Assembly (NCBI GenBank): GCA_961205875.1
Contig: OY540821.1
Span: 16,554,001-16,618,000 of the forward strand
Length of the DNA stretch: 64,000 nucleotides
Origin: Sialis fuliginosa
Taxonomy: Eukaryota; Arthropoda; Insecta; Megaloptera; Sialidae
Direction of reading: 5' to 3'
Under the pieces are notes generated by a model. That model was given only the letters and a program-made list of their open reading frames with translations, ran no database searches and was not told the origin of the DNA. This document shows, in pieces, positions 46,420 to 57,499 of this stretch. How positions within the stretch are numbered: position 1 is the stretch's first letter; each line of letters begins with the position of its first letter. Both the position numbers and the translations under genes were made by a program.

Positions 46420-47225
46420 AATATTTTTTTACTCGGAAACTGTTAATTTTTAAAAATAATCGCAAGAGGTAAAAAGTTTTTTTCTTCAAAATTTACTTTA
46501 TAAAAATAAATTTGAAATAAACAAAAATCCCTGAGAATCCTTGCTTAAATCCAAGTATTTTTTTCCTCTTATGATTTATAGTTTTTGAGTAAAAAATTAT
46601 CGAATATCCAGAAATTTATTTATATTTTGCGCCATATCATAAAAAATGTTGCTTATTTTTCCTCGTAAATTAAGAATTCATATTAGCTTAAAAATTACTG
46701 GCTTATATTTATAAAACGTAGCTAGAAGCCTTTGTTGGTATAATATCAAATATCATGTGCAAAAAAAATGTTGTAAGAATTTTAAAGTTATATAATATTA
46801 TTGACAGTTTGAAATGACCCTAATATCACACATTTGCAAACACATACATTCACAGATACATACATATATAGAGTCGTTAAACAGGGCGTTGCTACAGTTT
46901 AATTCATATTAATTTTTAAAGTTTATATGACACCTTGACGTTCGACTGTTTATAGATTATGGTGTTCACAAATATGACTTACTTCTTATTGTTTTTTGTA
47001 ATTTAATAGCACTTTATTTATTTTCTGACGCATATTTACGACTTACAGTTAGCTACCAATAATTTACATAAAAATTTTCAGTAGCAAACGCGACTATAAT
47101 TATTGTAAATAATAAATAAATTTTGTTTTTGTTTTAATAATTATTCCAAAAATATTTAGAATATATATTATAAACGTGCAAGATTTTCCAGTTTAGTGAT
47201 GCTTTATACAAAAATAGAAAGTGCA
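46420..47225. other. AT-rich stretch without supported features
   Basis: Nothing beyond AT-rich sequence was recognised. Confidence 0.4.
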
Positions 47226-47228
47226 GAT

Positions 47229-47430
47229 AAGGTTATGGCACCAGTCTTGAACAATACCCCAGTGTAACAAACTATATTTACTATCTTTGGTAATTAAATT
47301 TATATAATAAATAGTAAGTTGTTTTATAAGTAACATGTGTTCATGAGAATTACAAAAAAGTACCCCATCAATCCCAAAAAAACAATATACTTTGCTCTCA
47401 AAGCGTTCAAGACTGGTGCCAGTACCTTAT
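47229..47430 (+). mobile_element. MITE family A, copy 10 (short derivative, 202 bp)
   Basis: AAGGTTATGGCACCAGTCTT at the left and AAGACTGGTGCCAGTACCTT at the right. Both ends carry the left-type subterminal CACCAGTCTTG, unlike full-length copies, and only the TTTGGTAATTAAATT..CATGTGTTCATGAGAATTAC segment remains inside. Confidence 0.75.
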
Positions 47431-48370
47431 ATCCTTGAATTTAAAATTCCGTGTTTGTAAGTCTCACCGTTTTGACTGTAGACATCATAGAGCAAATTGA
47501 ATTTTTTTTGGTTTTAAAAATATCATATTCTTCAACAATCCACTGTAACATGTGATGAAACATTAGCCTTGTAGAAAGTCGAGAATTATTAAAAAACACG
47601 TAAAACAATTAAAATTTACTTAGAGATAATGAATAATCTAAAGTTAATTGTAATGATGAACTCGACGTATAGTGAAACTTAAGCATGATAAATGATAAAG
47701 CCAATTATGTCTGTTCCATATGTATATCGTGATTTCTTTCGTATGATACTTAAAACAATTACACATGAAGCAAATTGTAGAGAAACATTATACTGTATAT
47801 GTGAAATTTAATTAATATTTCTTTGTCACTGATTTAAGTTGTAATTAATCATGGATATTTATTACTTAGCATAGTCGTTTTTGGATATAACAAGGGGTCA
47901 GTATGGTGGGTCGAAAATAGGACATTTTCACGGATCGAATCGTATAGGTAAATTATTTGAAATCGGTATAATTTCAGATCGTGTAATGAGCCCAAAACTT
48001 CCAAAATTTGATCAAAAAAGTGATTTTTTAAATGCCAAAATATTTGGGTTAATTTGATAACAATTATTAAAAAAAAAACTCTCCAGGGACGCAGAAATGA
48101 TCGGTAAAGAGGTCCGTTTTAGACAAAAATTTACATATTTCGTGTTTTTATATTGTTGTGTGGGTTTTCGCTCCATTTTAAATTGAAAACACCCCATAAA
48201 GGTAGCAACATCTCAAATTCTACCCACACCCTTCCCAAACGACCACCCATTCAAATATTTAGATTTAAATTGAAACTGTTAAAAAATGAAAAAATTTCGG
48301 ATTAATATTTTCAAATAAAATTACATAAAAATGAAATGGTTGACCAATGAATACTTAAAATTCTTCGATA

Positions 48371-48432
48371 ATAATGGTGAATTTAGCACGAGGAAGCACT
48401 GTACATTCACTTGGCATGCAGATGTTTTTAAA
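48371..48432 (-). repeat. Repeat family B, copy 7 (5' edge only)
   Basis: GGTGAATTTAGCACGAGGAA, GCACTGTACATTCACTTGGC and GCAGATGTTTTT are the inverted 5' edge of family B. Confidence 0.75.
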
Positions 48433-48607
48433 GTTTGTATACGTAATAATATTTGAAAAATTGGGTAGGGTATTCAATGATATAAATCAAAAAACAAAAA
48501 ACAGTTTCTCTTAACGTTTATTTCCACGAGCGAGATATAATAAATACAGGAAATCAATCAATTGTCATGAAGCTGTTTATTTATTTTTTCGAATCTATAA
48601 AAAGCAC

Positions 48608-48632
48608 TGGCACACACACACACACACACACA
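48608..48632. repeat. CA microsatellite
   Basis: About 11-12 CA units. Confidence 0.9.
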
Positions 48633-48820
48633 TAAGCAAGTAAACAAATCATTTGACATGTGCTACAACAAAAATTTCACAGTTAACAATCTACAAATAA
48701 AGATAATCACTGAATGACAAGTGGTTGTGCATTCTTTAGGTCCAGTCGGACTTGTACCGATGGCCACTCAATAGAAAGGCAGTTGCGGCTCGTTAAAATA
48801 TAAATAAATAAAATTAAAAT

Positions 48821-49020
48821 ACCTATCTAAAGCATATACATTATATGTATGTTAGGTCAGGTTAGGTTAGGTTAGGTTAGGTAAGGTGTTTTTATTTTTT
48901 CGGTCCCATTTGCCTATGTTTTATATACCTATCTAAGGTATGTACATTATATAATATGTAAATTAGGTTAGGTTAGGTAATGGTTTTATTTTTTTGGTCC
49001 CATTTGCCTATGTTTTAGCT
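48821..49020. repeat. Tandem duplication (106-bp period) containing TTAGG arrays
   Basis: Units start ACCTATCTAA at 48821 and 48927. Each contains a GGTTA array (about six units at 48852-48884, about three at 48963-48978) followed by GGTCCCATTTGCCTATGTTT. The array length differs between units. Confidence 0.85.
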
Positions 49021-49290
49021 TTGGATCAAAAAGTGAATTGTCCCAAAATTTCAGACTCGTAGATCAAACATGTGAACGGCGCAAACCGAGTTTTTTTTCC
49101 GTTTGATTAACATGGGAAAAATTAATTTTTTACTTATGCGTTGAAAAAATTTTTTATTTTAATTTCTAACAGCAGCAATTATAGAAAATTATATTTCTTA
49201 CAAAAAAAATTCCAAGTGTTTAATTCATAGATCCAGTATTTTTAAAGATATGTATCATAAAAAGTAAATTCCAATTTTTATGATAATTTT
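49014..49290 (+). repeat. Repeat family L, copy 2
   Basis: TTTAGCTTTGGATCAAAAAG, TGTCCCAAAATTTCAGACTC and AATTCATAGATCCAGTATTT match 20130-20435 in the other orientation. Confidence 0.65.
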
Positions 49291-49629
49291 TAAACAAATA
49301 TATCTTAAAAATTACTGTATTTTTTAATTGACAATGAAGACTCCAAAATTGATACAAATTTCCATTTTTTTGGTAGTGGATCTATGCTATTTATTAGACA
49401 TGTTATGTTTTATAATTTAAAATAAAAATATGTATACATTTTCAATATTTACTTAAATTTGTTTTTTTATTTGTTTCAGGTAAGTCGCTCTATACCAAAT
49501 TTGATTTTTTAATGTTGGTATCTATTACTAACAAAACTGGGCGTACTAATAAATGGGTATGTATTATTATTTTTTACTTTCTTCTACAAAATCAACCAAT
49601 TAATTTACAAATAAGAAATCTAATTTATA

Positions 49630-49876
49630 CAGGGTAATTCATAATTGAATGTCAATATTGAAGTAAGTTAATCTGTGCATGATTATAAAACAAAAAGTTC
49701 AGATAAACATAGGTCCGTTTTCGCTTTATTTTTGAGGATAATGATCAAGATTTTTTTGAAAAATTGTTAAAAAAAAAACTACAATAAATATTTTTATGAA
49801 AAAATCAAATTTAGAGCGACCCAATTAATATCACCTTGACTATTTTTAATATTTTAATTCAATTATGAAACACCTG
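49630..49876. mobile_element. TA-flanked MITE with CAGGGTAATTCATAATTG tips, 247 bp
   Basis: Left CAGGGTAATTCATAATTGAA and right, inverted, CAATTATGAAACACCTG with TTTTAATTC further in. TA flanks both ends (49628-49629, 49877-49878). Confidence 0.75.
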
Positions 49877-50237
49877 TATAATATTCAATGATTTTATACA
49901 AATGATATTATAAAGACTACATGGTAATGATATTTTTTTAATTTATTTAAATAAATGTAATTAAGACTCACCTACATAGCTAGGTATATACATTAGATAT
50001 GTTATTATGCCAACAGTGCATATTTTTGCATATAAAAACTCATTTATCAAAGTTAATAGAGTATTTCGAAGTATACGTAATATTGTGAAAATAATTAACA
50101 ATCTTAATGTATCCGTTATGAATGCTTAGGCGTATAAAATAATTAATAGAATGATATATGTTTTTTTATAATTTTCCTATTATTTCGATTACATATAATA
50201 CTGTTTGTATACAGTGAACGTTTATAGTACTGTAAAG

Positions 50238-50402
50238 CAGCGGTTCTTAAACATATGTCGTCATGGAACCAACAATTATTTTTCAGGGACCCCCTCCTGA
50301 CAGAAAAATAAAAAAAAGTTGCTAGATACTAATTAATAATTGGTAAATAGAAATATAAAGGTACTTTAATTTATGCCGCTAACCATAGTTTAAGAACCGC
50401 TG
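50238..50402. mobile_element. hAT-type MITE, 165 bp, with 8-bp target duplications
   Basis: Inverted tips CAGCGGTTCTTAAAC and GTTTAAGAACCGCTG. Flanking 8-mers CTGTAAAG (50230-50237) and CTGTAGAG (50403-50410) differ by one base, as expected of an old hAT target duplication. It is non-coding. Confidence 0.9.
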
Positions 50403-50419
50403 CTGTAGAGTTACTAATT

Positions 50420-51650
50420 GATAAAAGATGTAAAATTGAATGGGACATAAATTATAGAAAATAATATTCTCTATATCTTTTACTTAAAACTTTTTTTTCT
50501 TAAGTTTAAAATAAATTCAGAAATTGGAGATCCTAAATATTAAAATTTACTCAATTTTATAGTTTTTGAGATATAGCATCTATAGATCACATACGACAAT
50601 AATAACAAATATATATTACATAATTTAAACGTACAAAACTCATAATTTGAATATTCTATATTTCGGAAATATATTTTTTAAAGTGCGCCACTGCATACGA
50701 GAATGACTGAAGAGTATTGTTACAAAATCGAAACGCTGGTAGATGACGTCTGATTCTCCCATAATTGTGAACGCGATTTTATCTGCGCAAGCCTGTGTGG
50801 TCCCGGCCATCATTTTAGCACGAATGATAACACGAGGACAATGGGTTCATACCCGGGTTACAGGCTACAAGTAAATATATAATATATAACGCAGAAATGA
50901 ACCATGCAGATTCAGAAGCCAACTCAACTAACTTTATTTTTTGGTTTTAGTAATTTTTTTAAAATTTATATTTCCGTTTTTTTTTTTTTAATTAACACAG
51001 AAAAAATTGTTCGTTGTTTTTTTTATATAGGTATAAAGAACACAATTATCTTAATATTAGAACAACATTTTTTATTGAATTTTTTATTGAAATTCTACAA
51101 AATTAAAATACTATAAAAATTATAAAATACATACATTCACTTATAGTTTCAGAATCAGGTTTATTCAAACTAATGAAAAACAGCATGTTTGTAAAGACGC
51201 GTGAACAAATCATCTATAAAAGTAATAGAGTGCGATTTATAGGCAAACAACGTGTGCGAGTGCAACAACTAGAGTCGGCGAGGCCACTATAATCGTTAAC
51301 AAATAAAAAATTCAGTATATAAATTAAAAACTAAATTTCTAAATCAAATCTTTTTTTTAATAGTTAACAACTAAAGGGGTGTATGGCCAATAACCTTAAA
51401 ATAAGAAAAACGGAACGGACTTAATAGAATGCTGAAAAAATTCTAGTTTAATATTTAAACGGACGAAAATTTTGTGTTGTATCAAAATTTAAGTTCGGGG
51501 ATTTTGGATAAAAATTAAATTAGTCTCGGAGTAGTAGTGGGAGGGGGATATAAAAATTTTGACCAGAAGAAAAAATCCCCCCCCCCCTCTCTTTTCCTCC
51601 GCGTAATTCGAGGACTTTTTTGCAAGTAAATGGTAATAAGTGTAGACAGC
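50420..51650. other. AT-rich stretch without supported features
   Basis: A short less AT-rich segment at about 50740-50870 contains GTGTGGTCCCGGCCATCATT and TGGGTTCATACCCGGGTTAC. It is not a tRNA. Nothing else is recognised. Confidence 0.4.
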
Positions 51651-51734
51651 TTCTGCTGAAATTTTCTGTATGTATCTATCAAACCGCTACAGATTGCCGG
51701 TGTGTGTGAATGTGGAGGGGGAAAGAGTTTGTGT

Positions 51735-51766
51735 GGGGCGTGGTCTACGCATTTACACCACGCCCC
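51735..51766. promoter_or_regulatory. Inverted pair of GC/CACC boxes
   Basis: GGGGCGTGGT at 51735-51744 and its exact complement ACCACGCCCC at 51757-51766, spaced by 12 bp, within a GC-rich patch. CCACGCCC is the consensus bound by Sp/KLF zinc-finger factors, so a paired site is plausible. Function is not shown. Confidence 0.4.
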
Positions 51767-51854
51767 TCCCCCCAGTTAACAAACAACGTTTCAGTGCAAG
51801 TGACTCGGAATATGGGTGTAGAATGATTGTATTATATGCAGTAGCTAGAGATTG

Positions 51855-51856
51855 TT

Positions 51857-51907
<51 letters not shown>

Positions 51908-51919
51908 TTTTGTTATTTT
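51855..51919. repeat. TTTA tetranucleotide microsatellite
   Basis: About 15-16 uninterrupted TTTA units. Confidence 0.95.
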
Positions 51920-51930
51920 GTTACAATTCG

Positions 51931-51958
51931 TGTGTGTGTGTGTGTGCGTGTGTGTGTG
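51931..51958. repeat. TG microsatellite
   Basis: About 14 TG units with one CG variant. Confidence 0.9.
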
Positions 51959-52092
51959 CTTGTTGAGTTGTCGTTTGTTAGTGCATAGGTGTTTAATGTA
52001 TGGGTTCAGAGAGATTATTTAGTTAGATATGTGAGAAAATGAAATCAATTAAAAAACATTCAGGATAAATATATATTAAAAATTCGGGTAAA

Positions 52093-52441
52093 TACGGAGA
52101 GTCTGGGGGTCCTCTGTCAAAAACTCTGAAAGTCACGTGTTGATGTGTTAGAATAGAGTAGAGTATGTTGTATTTATGTTAATATATTATTTAGTGCATA
52201 AACAGAAATTCATAAACCTAACCTAACCCTACCTGAAAACGAACCAATCTATCTGGACTACTCTAACTTAAACTAAATAATTAAATATAACACAGCTAAA
52301 CGTGGCCAGTCGTTTTATAAAATGCGTGATTTATAAAAGTTGTTAACACTGATCTAGTCACGCATGTGCGTCAACCCTATTCTGAATAACTATATACGTC
52401 ATTTTTCACAAATCTGACAGAGGACCCCCAGACTCTCCGTA
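52093..52441. mobile_element. MITE with TACGGAGAGTCTGGGGGTCC tips, 349 bp
   Basis: The inverted termini are identical for 27 bp (52093-52119 and 52415-52441): TACGGAGAGTCTGGGGGTCC then TCTGTCA. The interior holds short AACCTAACCCTACC sequence. No clear target duplication and no coding capacity, so the superfamily is not assigned. Confidence 0.85.
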
Positions 52442-52605
52442 TTAGCCAAAATTCGTATGTTTCCCTATAGATCTAAAAAGTTCCACCACTGTCGCTCATT
52501 AAATATAATATTTGAGGTAGAGTATTTTGGAAACAAATTAAAATGAAATGAGAAATAGTGAAGAACATTAAATGAATTATTTTAGTGTAATAGAACATTC
52601 TCCTC

Positions 52606-52619
52606 TCCCCCCCCCCCCC
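52606..52619. repeat. C homopolymer
   Basis: Run of about 12 C after CTCTCC. Confidence 0.8.
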
Positions 52620-53322
52620 AAATAAAAGTTATAAAATTAAAGAACGCAAATATTATTGCACAAAACAAAATTTTAATGCCCAAAACGGAAAATGTATTGC
52701 TCAAAACAATTATTTTTAATCTCACACTATTTTACTCAGAATTCAAAATGTTATAGCTCAAATACAATATATTTAATGCCCAATGTATTTAAAATATTGG
52801 GTGCTTAAATACTACCCAAGTATTTTTTCCTACCTATACATGGATATAAATCAAAAACAATTTTTGACTTATGAATAATACTTTCTGTACTGAGGCTTCC
52901 GCTGCTACTTGTAAATTTATCGATTATAAATCTTAAATTGATTCATTATCGATGGATTAATATGTTATTTCACAAATCAAATTTACAAAACACTTTTGGT
53001 ATTAGTTATAAAAAACCTACCAATATCATTTTATGGATGATACATAACCCATACTGTCCGAAGCTAAATAAAATATGTATAAGGTGTACCTTCGTATATA
53101 ATGGGCTGCAAATGTTCGCCTTCTGTCTATAAAATCTTGACCGTATTTTTCAGGGTTGAACAAATATTTTTAAAATGATCCGGAATCCCAAAAATTATTT
53201 TATTTTATGATTTAGAAAGGTTATCTTATAGCTCTCTGGAGCTAAAAGATTTATGCCCGGTTTCAATAAACACTAAGTTATCAGTTAGCTATATGAATAT
53301 ATAATTTTACTGTAACCAATTA

Positions 53323-53748
53323 TAGTCGCATGCAGAAGTGGTAGTCCAGTTTTCATTCAAATTCGCTTATCACAAACTTAGTAGGCTCAACTCATTTGAT
53401 TATAATAATATTTAAATCATTTCTCCATGTACCAATTTGCTAGATAAAGAACTACTCTTCGTTTATAATAGGTACTCATATATATTTGTGCGATTAAATT
53501 ATTATGTAATCTATTGAAAATTGTATAAGTAAATTTTGTGGCAATAAATATTTGATATTCCGAATTTTAATATTTAAATATGTTAAACTTGATATAAAAT
53601 TAATTTGTGTTTTTATTTAAAATGATGTAACTTTATAAGCTCCGCCCTAGAAAAAGATAACCGATGATGTTTGTCTTAATATTTTTGAATCTAGTGTTAG
53701 CGATTCGACCTTTAGGGTGATAGACGACTTCTGAAGCCCATCTATTTG
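53323..53748 (-). mobile_element. MITE family M, copy 2
   Basis: Inverse of 27058-27435: AGTCGCATGCAGAAGTGG, AAGAACTACTCTTCGTTTAT, AAAAAGATAACCGATGATGT and CGACTTCTGAAG. The tips are more diverged, and an insertion of about 50 bp is present near 53600-53650. Confidence 0.8.
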
Positions 53749-54323
53749 AAGTATAAATAAAATTATGTAATTCGACTATTTCTGACAAAAAAATAATAGA
53801 AGTAGGTATATTATATTATTAGTTATTAGCTTTTTCTCCTGAATAATTTGTATAAACTGGAAGTGGACACCCCTTGATGTGACTTATATGTATAATATAT
53901 TTTTTATTTGTGTCATATTTTCACACTAGAATCCAGGACTTGACAGTATGGGGTCACTTTATGGCTGAAACGGACATAAATATCTGGTGGACAGTGGTAA
54001 CCTTGAAGGGTATATGAAACTTGGTGATTTTTTTACTCATTTTTTGTTGTCCTCCCGCGAGAATATGGTTTTTATTGATATTGATTTATGTTATATATTC
54101 TTGCAACTTGTTAAATGATATGGGCTTGTGTGATTTTTACGAGTTAAATATTTACTGATATGAAATTTGCATTATACATTACAATTTTTTCTTCAAACTA
54201 TGGATAATTTAAAATATAAGATTATGTTCTATACGACAGTGATATTATATTCTAATTTAAAATAGTATCTACAACACTAAATTATAGTTAGTTAGTTATA
54301 CATTTCTTATTTCAAACCTAAAA

Positions 54324-54855
54324 AACATCTGCCAAGTAAATGTACAGTGCTTCCTCGTGCTAAATTCACCAAAAGTCGTTAATTATTGAACAATTTAAAT
54401 AAAAACCGAAAAAGTGTTCAAATAAATTGCCTGGCATTGGTTAAGAATTTAATTTTTATACAATTTTTGTAAAAAATATTAGTTCGAAATTTTTTTTAAG
54501 CAAATTGGGAAAAAACATTGTATAATAGACCTAAATTATAGGGAATTGAATTCTCTATAAAAAAGATTCTGCACAATTTTCACGAAAGATGTATCGTTCT
54601 TGAGATATCTTGAAAAAATAAATATTTTGATGATTTTGAAATGGGACCCAACCATCCAACTAAATTTCATTAATATCGGTTCAGTATTTTATGAGTTATG
54701 CGTGTGACAAAGATTCAGACAGACAGATAGACACGGAACGAAAAGTGTTTGCTTTGACCTGAATTTAAAATTTTGAAATCGGAGAACAATTTTTTTGTCT
54801 CATTCTAAAACAATCACAAAGCTTCTCGTATCTCCGATATTGCGATGAAGCAACA
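54324..54855 (+). repeat. Repeat family B, copy 8 (near full length)
   Basis: AACATCTGCCAAGTAAATGT to CTCCGATATTGCGATGAAGC. It lacks the C-rich CACCCCTCCCCC block but keeps GACAGACAGATAGAC. Confidence 0.8.
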
Positions 54856-54889
54856 GTAAGTAATAAATAAAAAAATAATTTCCCCTTTT

Positions 54890-55090
54890 GCGTTACGCCA
54901 CTGTATAACAGCAATGTTTGACGCTATCGGCGTTTGTAGTTGTACTAATTTTACGGTGAGTTTTTCATTTTCACATATAATTGAGTCGCAGCATTGTTAC
55001 TGCTTTGTGATTAAAATCATCAAAGAGCAAGCCGCCTTCGATTGAGAGAACCTATCGGCCAATGTCGAACCTCGCTGTTATCGGATAAAT
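54890..55090. promoter_or_regulatory. Candidate enhancer island with paired TCF-like sites
   Basis: Balanced base composition with no match to other repeats. At 55003-55025 CTTTGTGATTAAAATCATCA and AAG form an inverted pair of CTTTG/CAAAG cores around ATTAAAAT, like two TCF/LEF sites. In Drosophila, midline/H15 respond to Wingless in some tissues, so a TCF input would make sense. This remains inference. Confidence 0.3.
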
Positions 55091-55224
55091 ATAAAATTGT
55101 GCTATTAAAACACTTTTTTAATTGAAATTTTGTATTTGTTGGTTACAAAAAATATTTCTGGATTATTATCGCGTAAAAAGGCCCCTTTAAGAAGCAAGGT
55201 ATACTGTTTTTTGGGATTATTGGG

Positions 55225-55499
55225 CTTATTTTTTGTAATTCTCATGAACTCATGTTACTAATAAATAATTAAATCAATTTAATTACCAAAGTCCGCAAAT
55301 ATAGTTATTAATACTAATAATTAGTTTAAATGTCCACCATTTTGAGATTCATTGGCCAATTATCATCAAATTAAGCTATTTTACAGTTAAGTGTCTATGC
55401 TATTCAAATATCAACAAATATTTCTAATTTAGTACATTTAATTAAACAAGAATCCAACACTGGGGGTATGATCCAAGACTGGTGCCAATACCTTATATA
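55225..55499 (-). mobile_element. MITE family A, copy 11
   Basis: GGGCTTATTTTTTGTAATTC to AAGACTGGTGCCAATACCTT, with a deletion of the central TTACATTGTTTCAAATT part. Confidence 0.8.
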
Positions 55500-55699
55500 C
55501 TAATACAAAACTATAATATTTCATAGATAATAAATCATATTAAATCAATAAGTATACACATGGACATTTAAGTGTGATCAAACATTCGACTAAATAAATT
55601 TGTTAGAGTCAATTCCCCTAAATAATTTGTATACCATATATAATATAACAAGCTACCATCAGTAAAGGGACATTCATGAGCATGTGCAGTGTGCAATGT

Positions 55700-55754
55700 T
55701 CCCTCTCTCTCTCTCTAACACACACATACACACACACACACACACACAGACACA
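55700..55754. repeat. Compound CT/CA microsatellite
   Basis: CTCTCTCTCTCTCT followed by a CA run of about 12 units with TACA and GACA interruptions. Confidence 0.9.
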
Positions 55755-56161
55755 TGAAGATATTCTATATTTCTGTATATAAAAGGAAATAATTTCCTTA
55801 TGTTTCTGATAAAAGAGAAATAGGGTATTCTAAAAAAAAAAAATTTATAGATTTTTTAAGATAATTTTGTTTTTCTGTTATTTTAGTTTAATGTTTAACA
55901 AGTACGTAATATAAAATCAGAAACTGTTTGTGAATTTTTATTTTATGTGCATTGGTGAAAATTTAGCCTATAGAATGCTTTTAAAGTTATTTGCCAGTTT
56001 AATGAATATTTCGTTGTATATATACTATACTAGTCTGGGCTTTAAACCCTTCACTAGATATCAAACTGTATTTTATTCTTCTTCTTTTTTTGATAAGTTA
56101 GCCACCTTATTTTATTTTAGCACTTCTTTTAGTTATATTTCTTTATTTCCAATTTTATTCT

Positions 56162-56327
56162 ACTTAAACTAAAATTATACACCTTAACCACAATAAAACA
56201 ATGTCACTTAACACGTGTTTCGACTTCACAAGAAGTCCTCATCAGGAGCCTAACAGTTCTGGAACTGTTAGGCTCCTGATGAGGACATTGTTATATTGTG
56301 GTTAAGGTGTATAATTTTAGTTTAAGT
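56162..56327 (-). mobile_element. Inverted pair of hammerhead-like repeats (possible Penelope-like origin)
   Basis: The minus strand of 56162-56259 reads CTCCTGATGAGGACTTCTTG then TGAAGTCGAAACACGTGTTA: CTGATGA (56239-56245), a perfect GACTTC/GAAGTC stem with 4-nt loop, then GAAAC (56217-56221) and a short AACAC/GTGTT stem. This is the order of a hammerhead core with one extra base before stem II. A second copy faces it head to head: 56235-56259 and 56262-56286 are an exact 25-bp inverted repeat with a 2-nt spacer. Outer arms (GTGGTTAAGGTGTATAATTT) also match, but the right arm lacks the 31 bp holding the stem and GAAAC. Self-cleavage is untested. Confidence 0.55.
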
Positions 56328-57217
56328 GACTAGAAACCACAGTTTCTCCGTTTTTCCAGTAGTCTATTCTACTAACAATAACTACATCTTTGTAGTATGT
56401 ATAATATAATATATAATAATATATAAGGTAAATTAAATGTATTCAGTTAGGTAAAGTTAATCGTTGTGAATTCTGAACGACTAAGTTATTTAAAAAACCG
56501 CTAGATTTGTGTGCTAGTATACTTTTGAACGGTAGTGTACTCACATACATACAGACACCAACACACGAACACATAAAGTGCCAAAACATACACTTCCACT
56601 CATTGATTTCTATCCACCCTCGTAGCTGAAACAACCCCTAACCGGGAATTCGGGCAATAAGCCGACCAAATTGCTTCCGAGAGCCACCCCTACACAAACT
56701 CACCCTCGCTATGGGGGTGGAGATACATTTCTATCTGAACAGTAAACGTTTTTATCTAATTTAGACTCTCTTTCTTGTGTATTATGTTTTAATTTTTGAT
56801 TATCTGTGATTATAAGATTATATATTGATGTATTTGTCTGAATATAGACGGTATTTTTTGTTTGTAACAAATTTTGATTTTTGAAAGTAATTTTATTGAT
56901 TCGTTCATGTACTATGTTTACACCAAAAATACAAAACAGCAACAACTTTTTGATAAAAAGGTAAAAAAAGTATACATTAATTCATGCCTTCATAAATTGT
57001 ACGATATATAACTTAGGAAGATTTGACCGAATTATTCAATATATATTTTTGGTTTAATTACATCAATGTTACAAACTACAGTGAAACTTCGTTATTATGT
57101 TCTTTGTTAATGGTAAAAGTTCAAAAGTTAATATTTTTCAAACATGATTTTTATATTACTTAAATGTTTATGCTACACTATCAGATTAAAATAAAATTTA
57201 TGAATAACAAAAACAAA

Positions 57218-57490
57218 AAAATATTTTACAATACACGTTGTAGAGATTCTATAACATTTTCCCGTAACATGTGTCGTTCTTTAGATAGATATCTTGAAAA
57301 AATAAATATTGATTTTTTAAATAGGACTATCCAACCAAGTTTCATTAATATCAGTTCAGTGGTTCATGAGTTATACGTGACAGACAGATAGACACGAAAA
57401 GTATTTGTCTGAAAGATCAATTTAAAATTTTGCCTGGTTCTAAAACGATCACAAAGCTTCTCGTATCTTCGATATTGCGAGGAAGCAAAA
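57218..57490 (+). repeat. Repeat family B, copy 9 (3' half)
   Basis: TTTTACAATACACGTTGTAG to CTTCGATATTGCGAGGAAGC, with AAGTTTCATTAATATCAGTT, GTGGTTCATGAGTTATACG and GACAGACAGATAGACACG. Confidence 0.8.
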
Positions 57491-57499
57491 ATATGAAAA

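Noticed and set aside
50845-50865. GGGTTCATACCC, a T-loop-like sequence suggesting a tRNA or tRNA-derived SINE
   Set aside because: No matching A box at the right distance and no foldable acceptor stem were found.
52454-52480. RMFP-like codons (CGTATGTTTCCC) that might be the next T-box exon
   Set aside because: The following residues are not the T-box continuation (Thr-Val/Ile-Arg-Val expected), and there is no acceptor before it.
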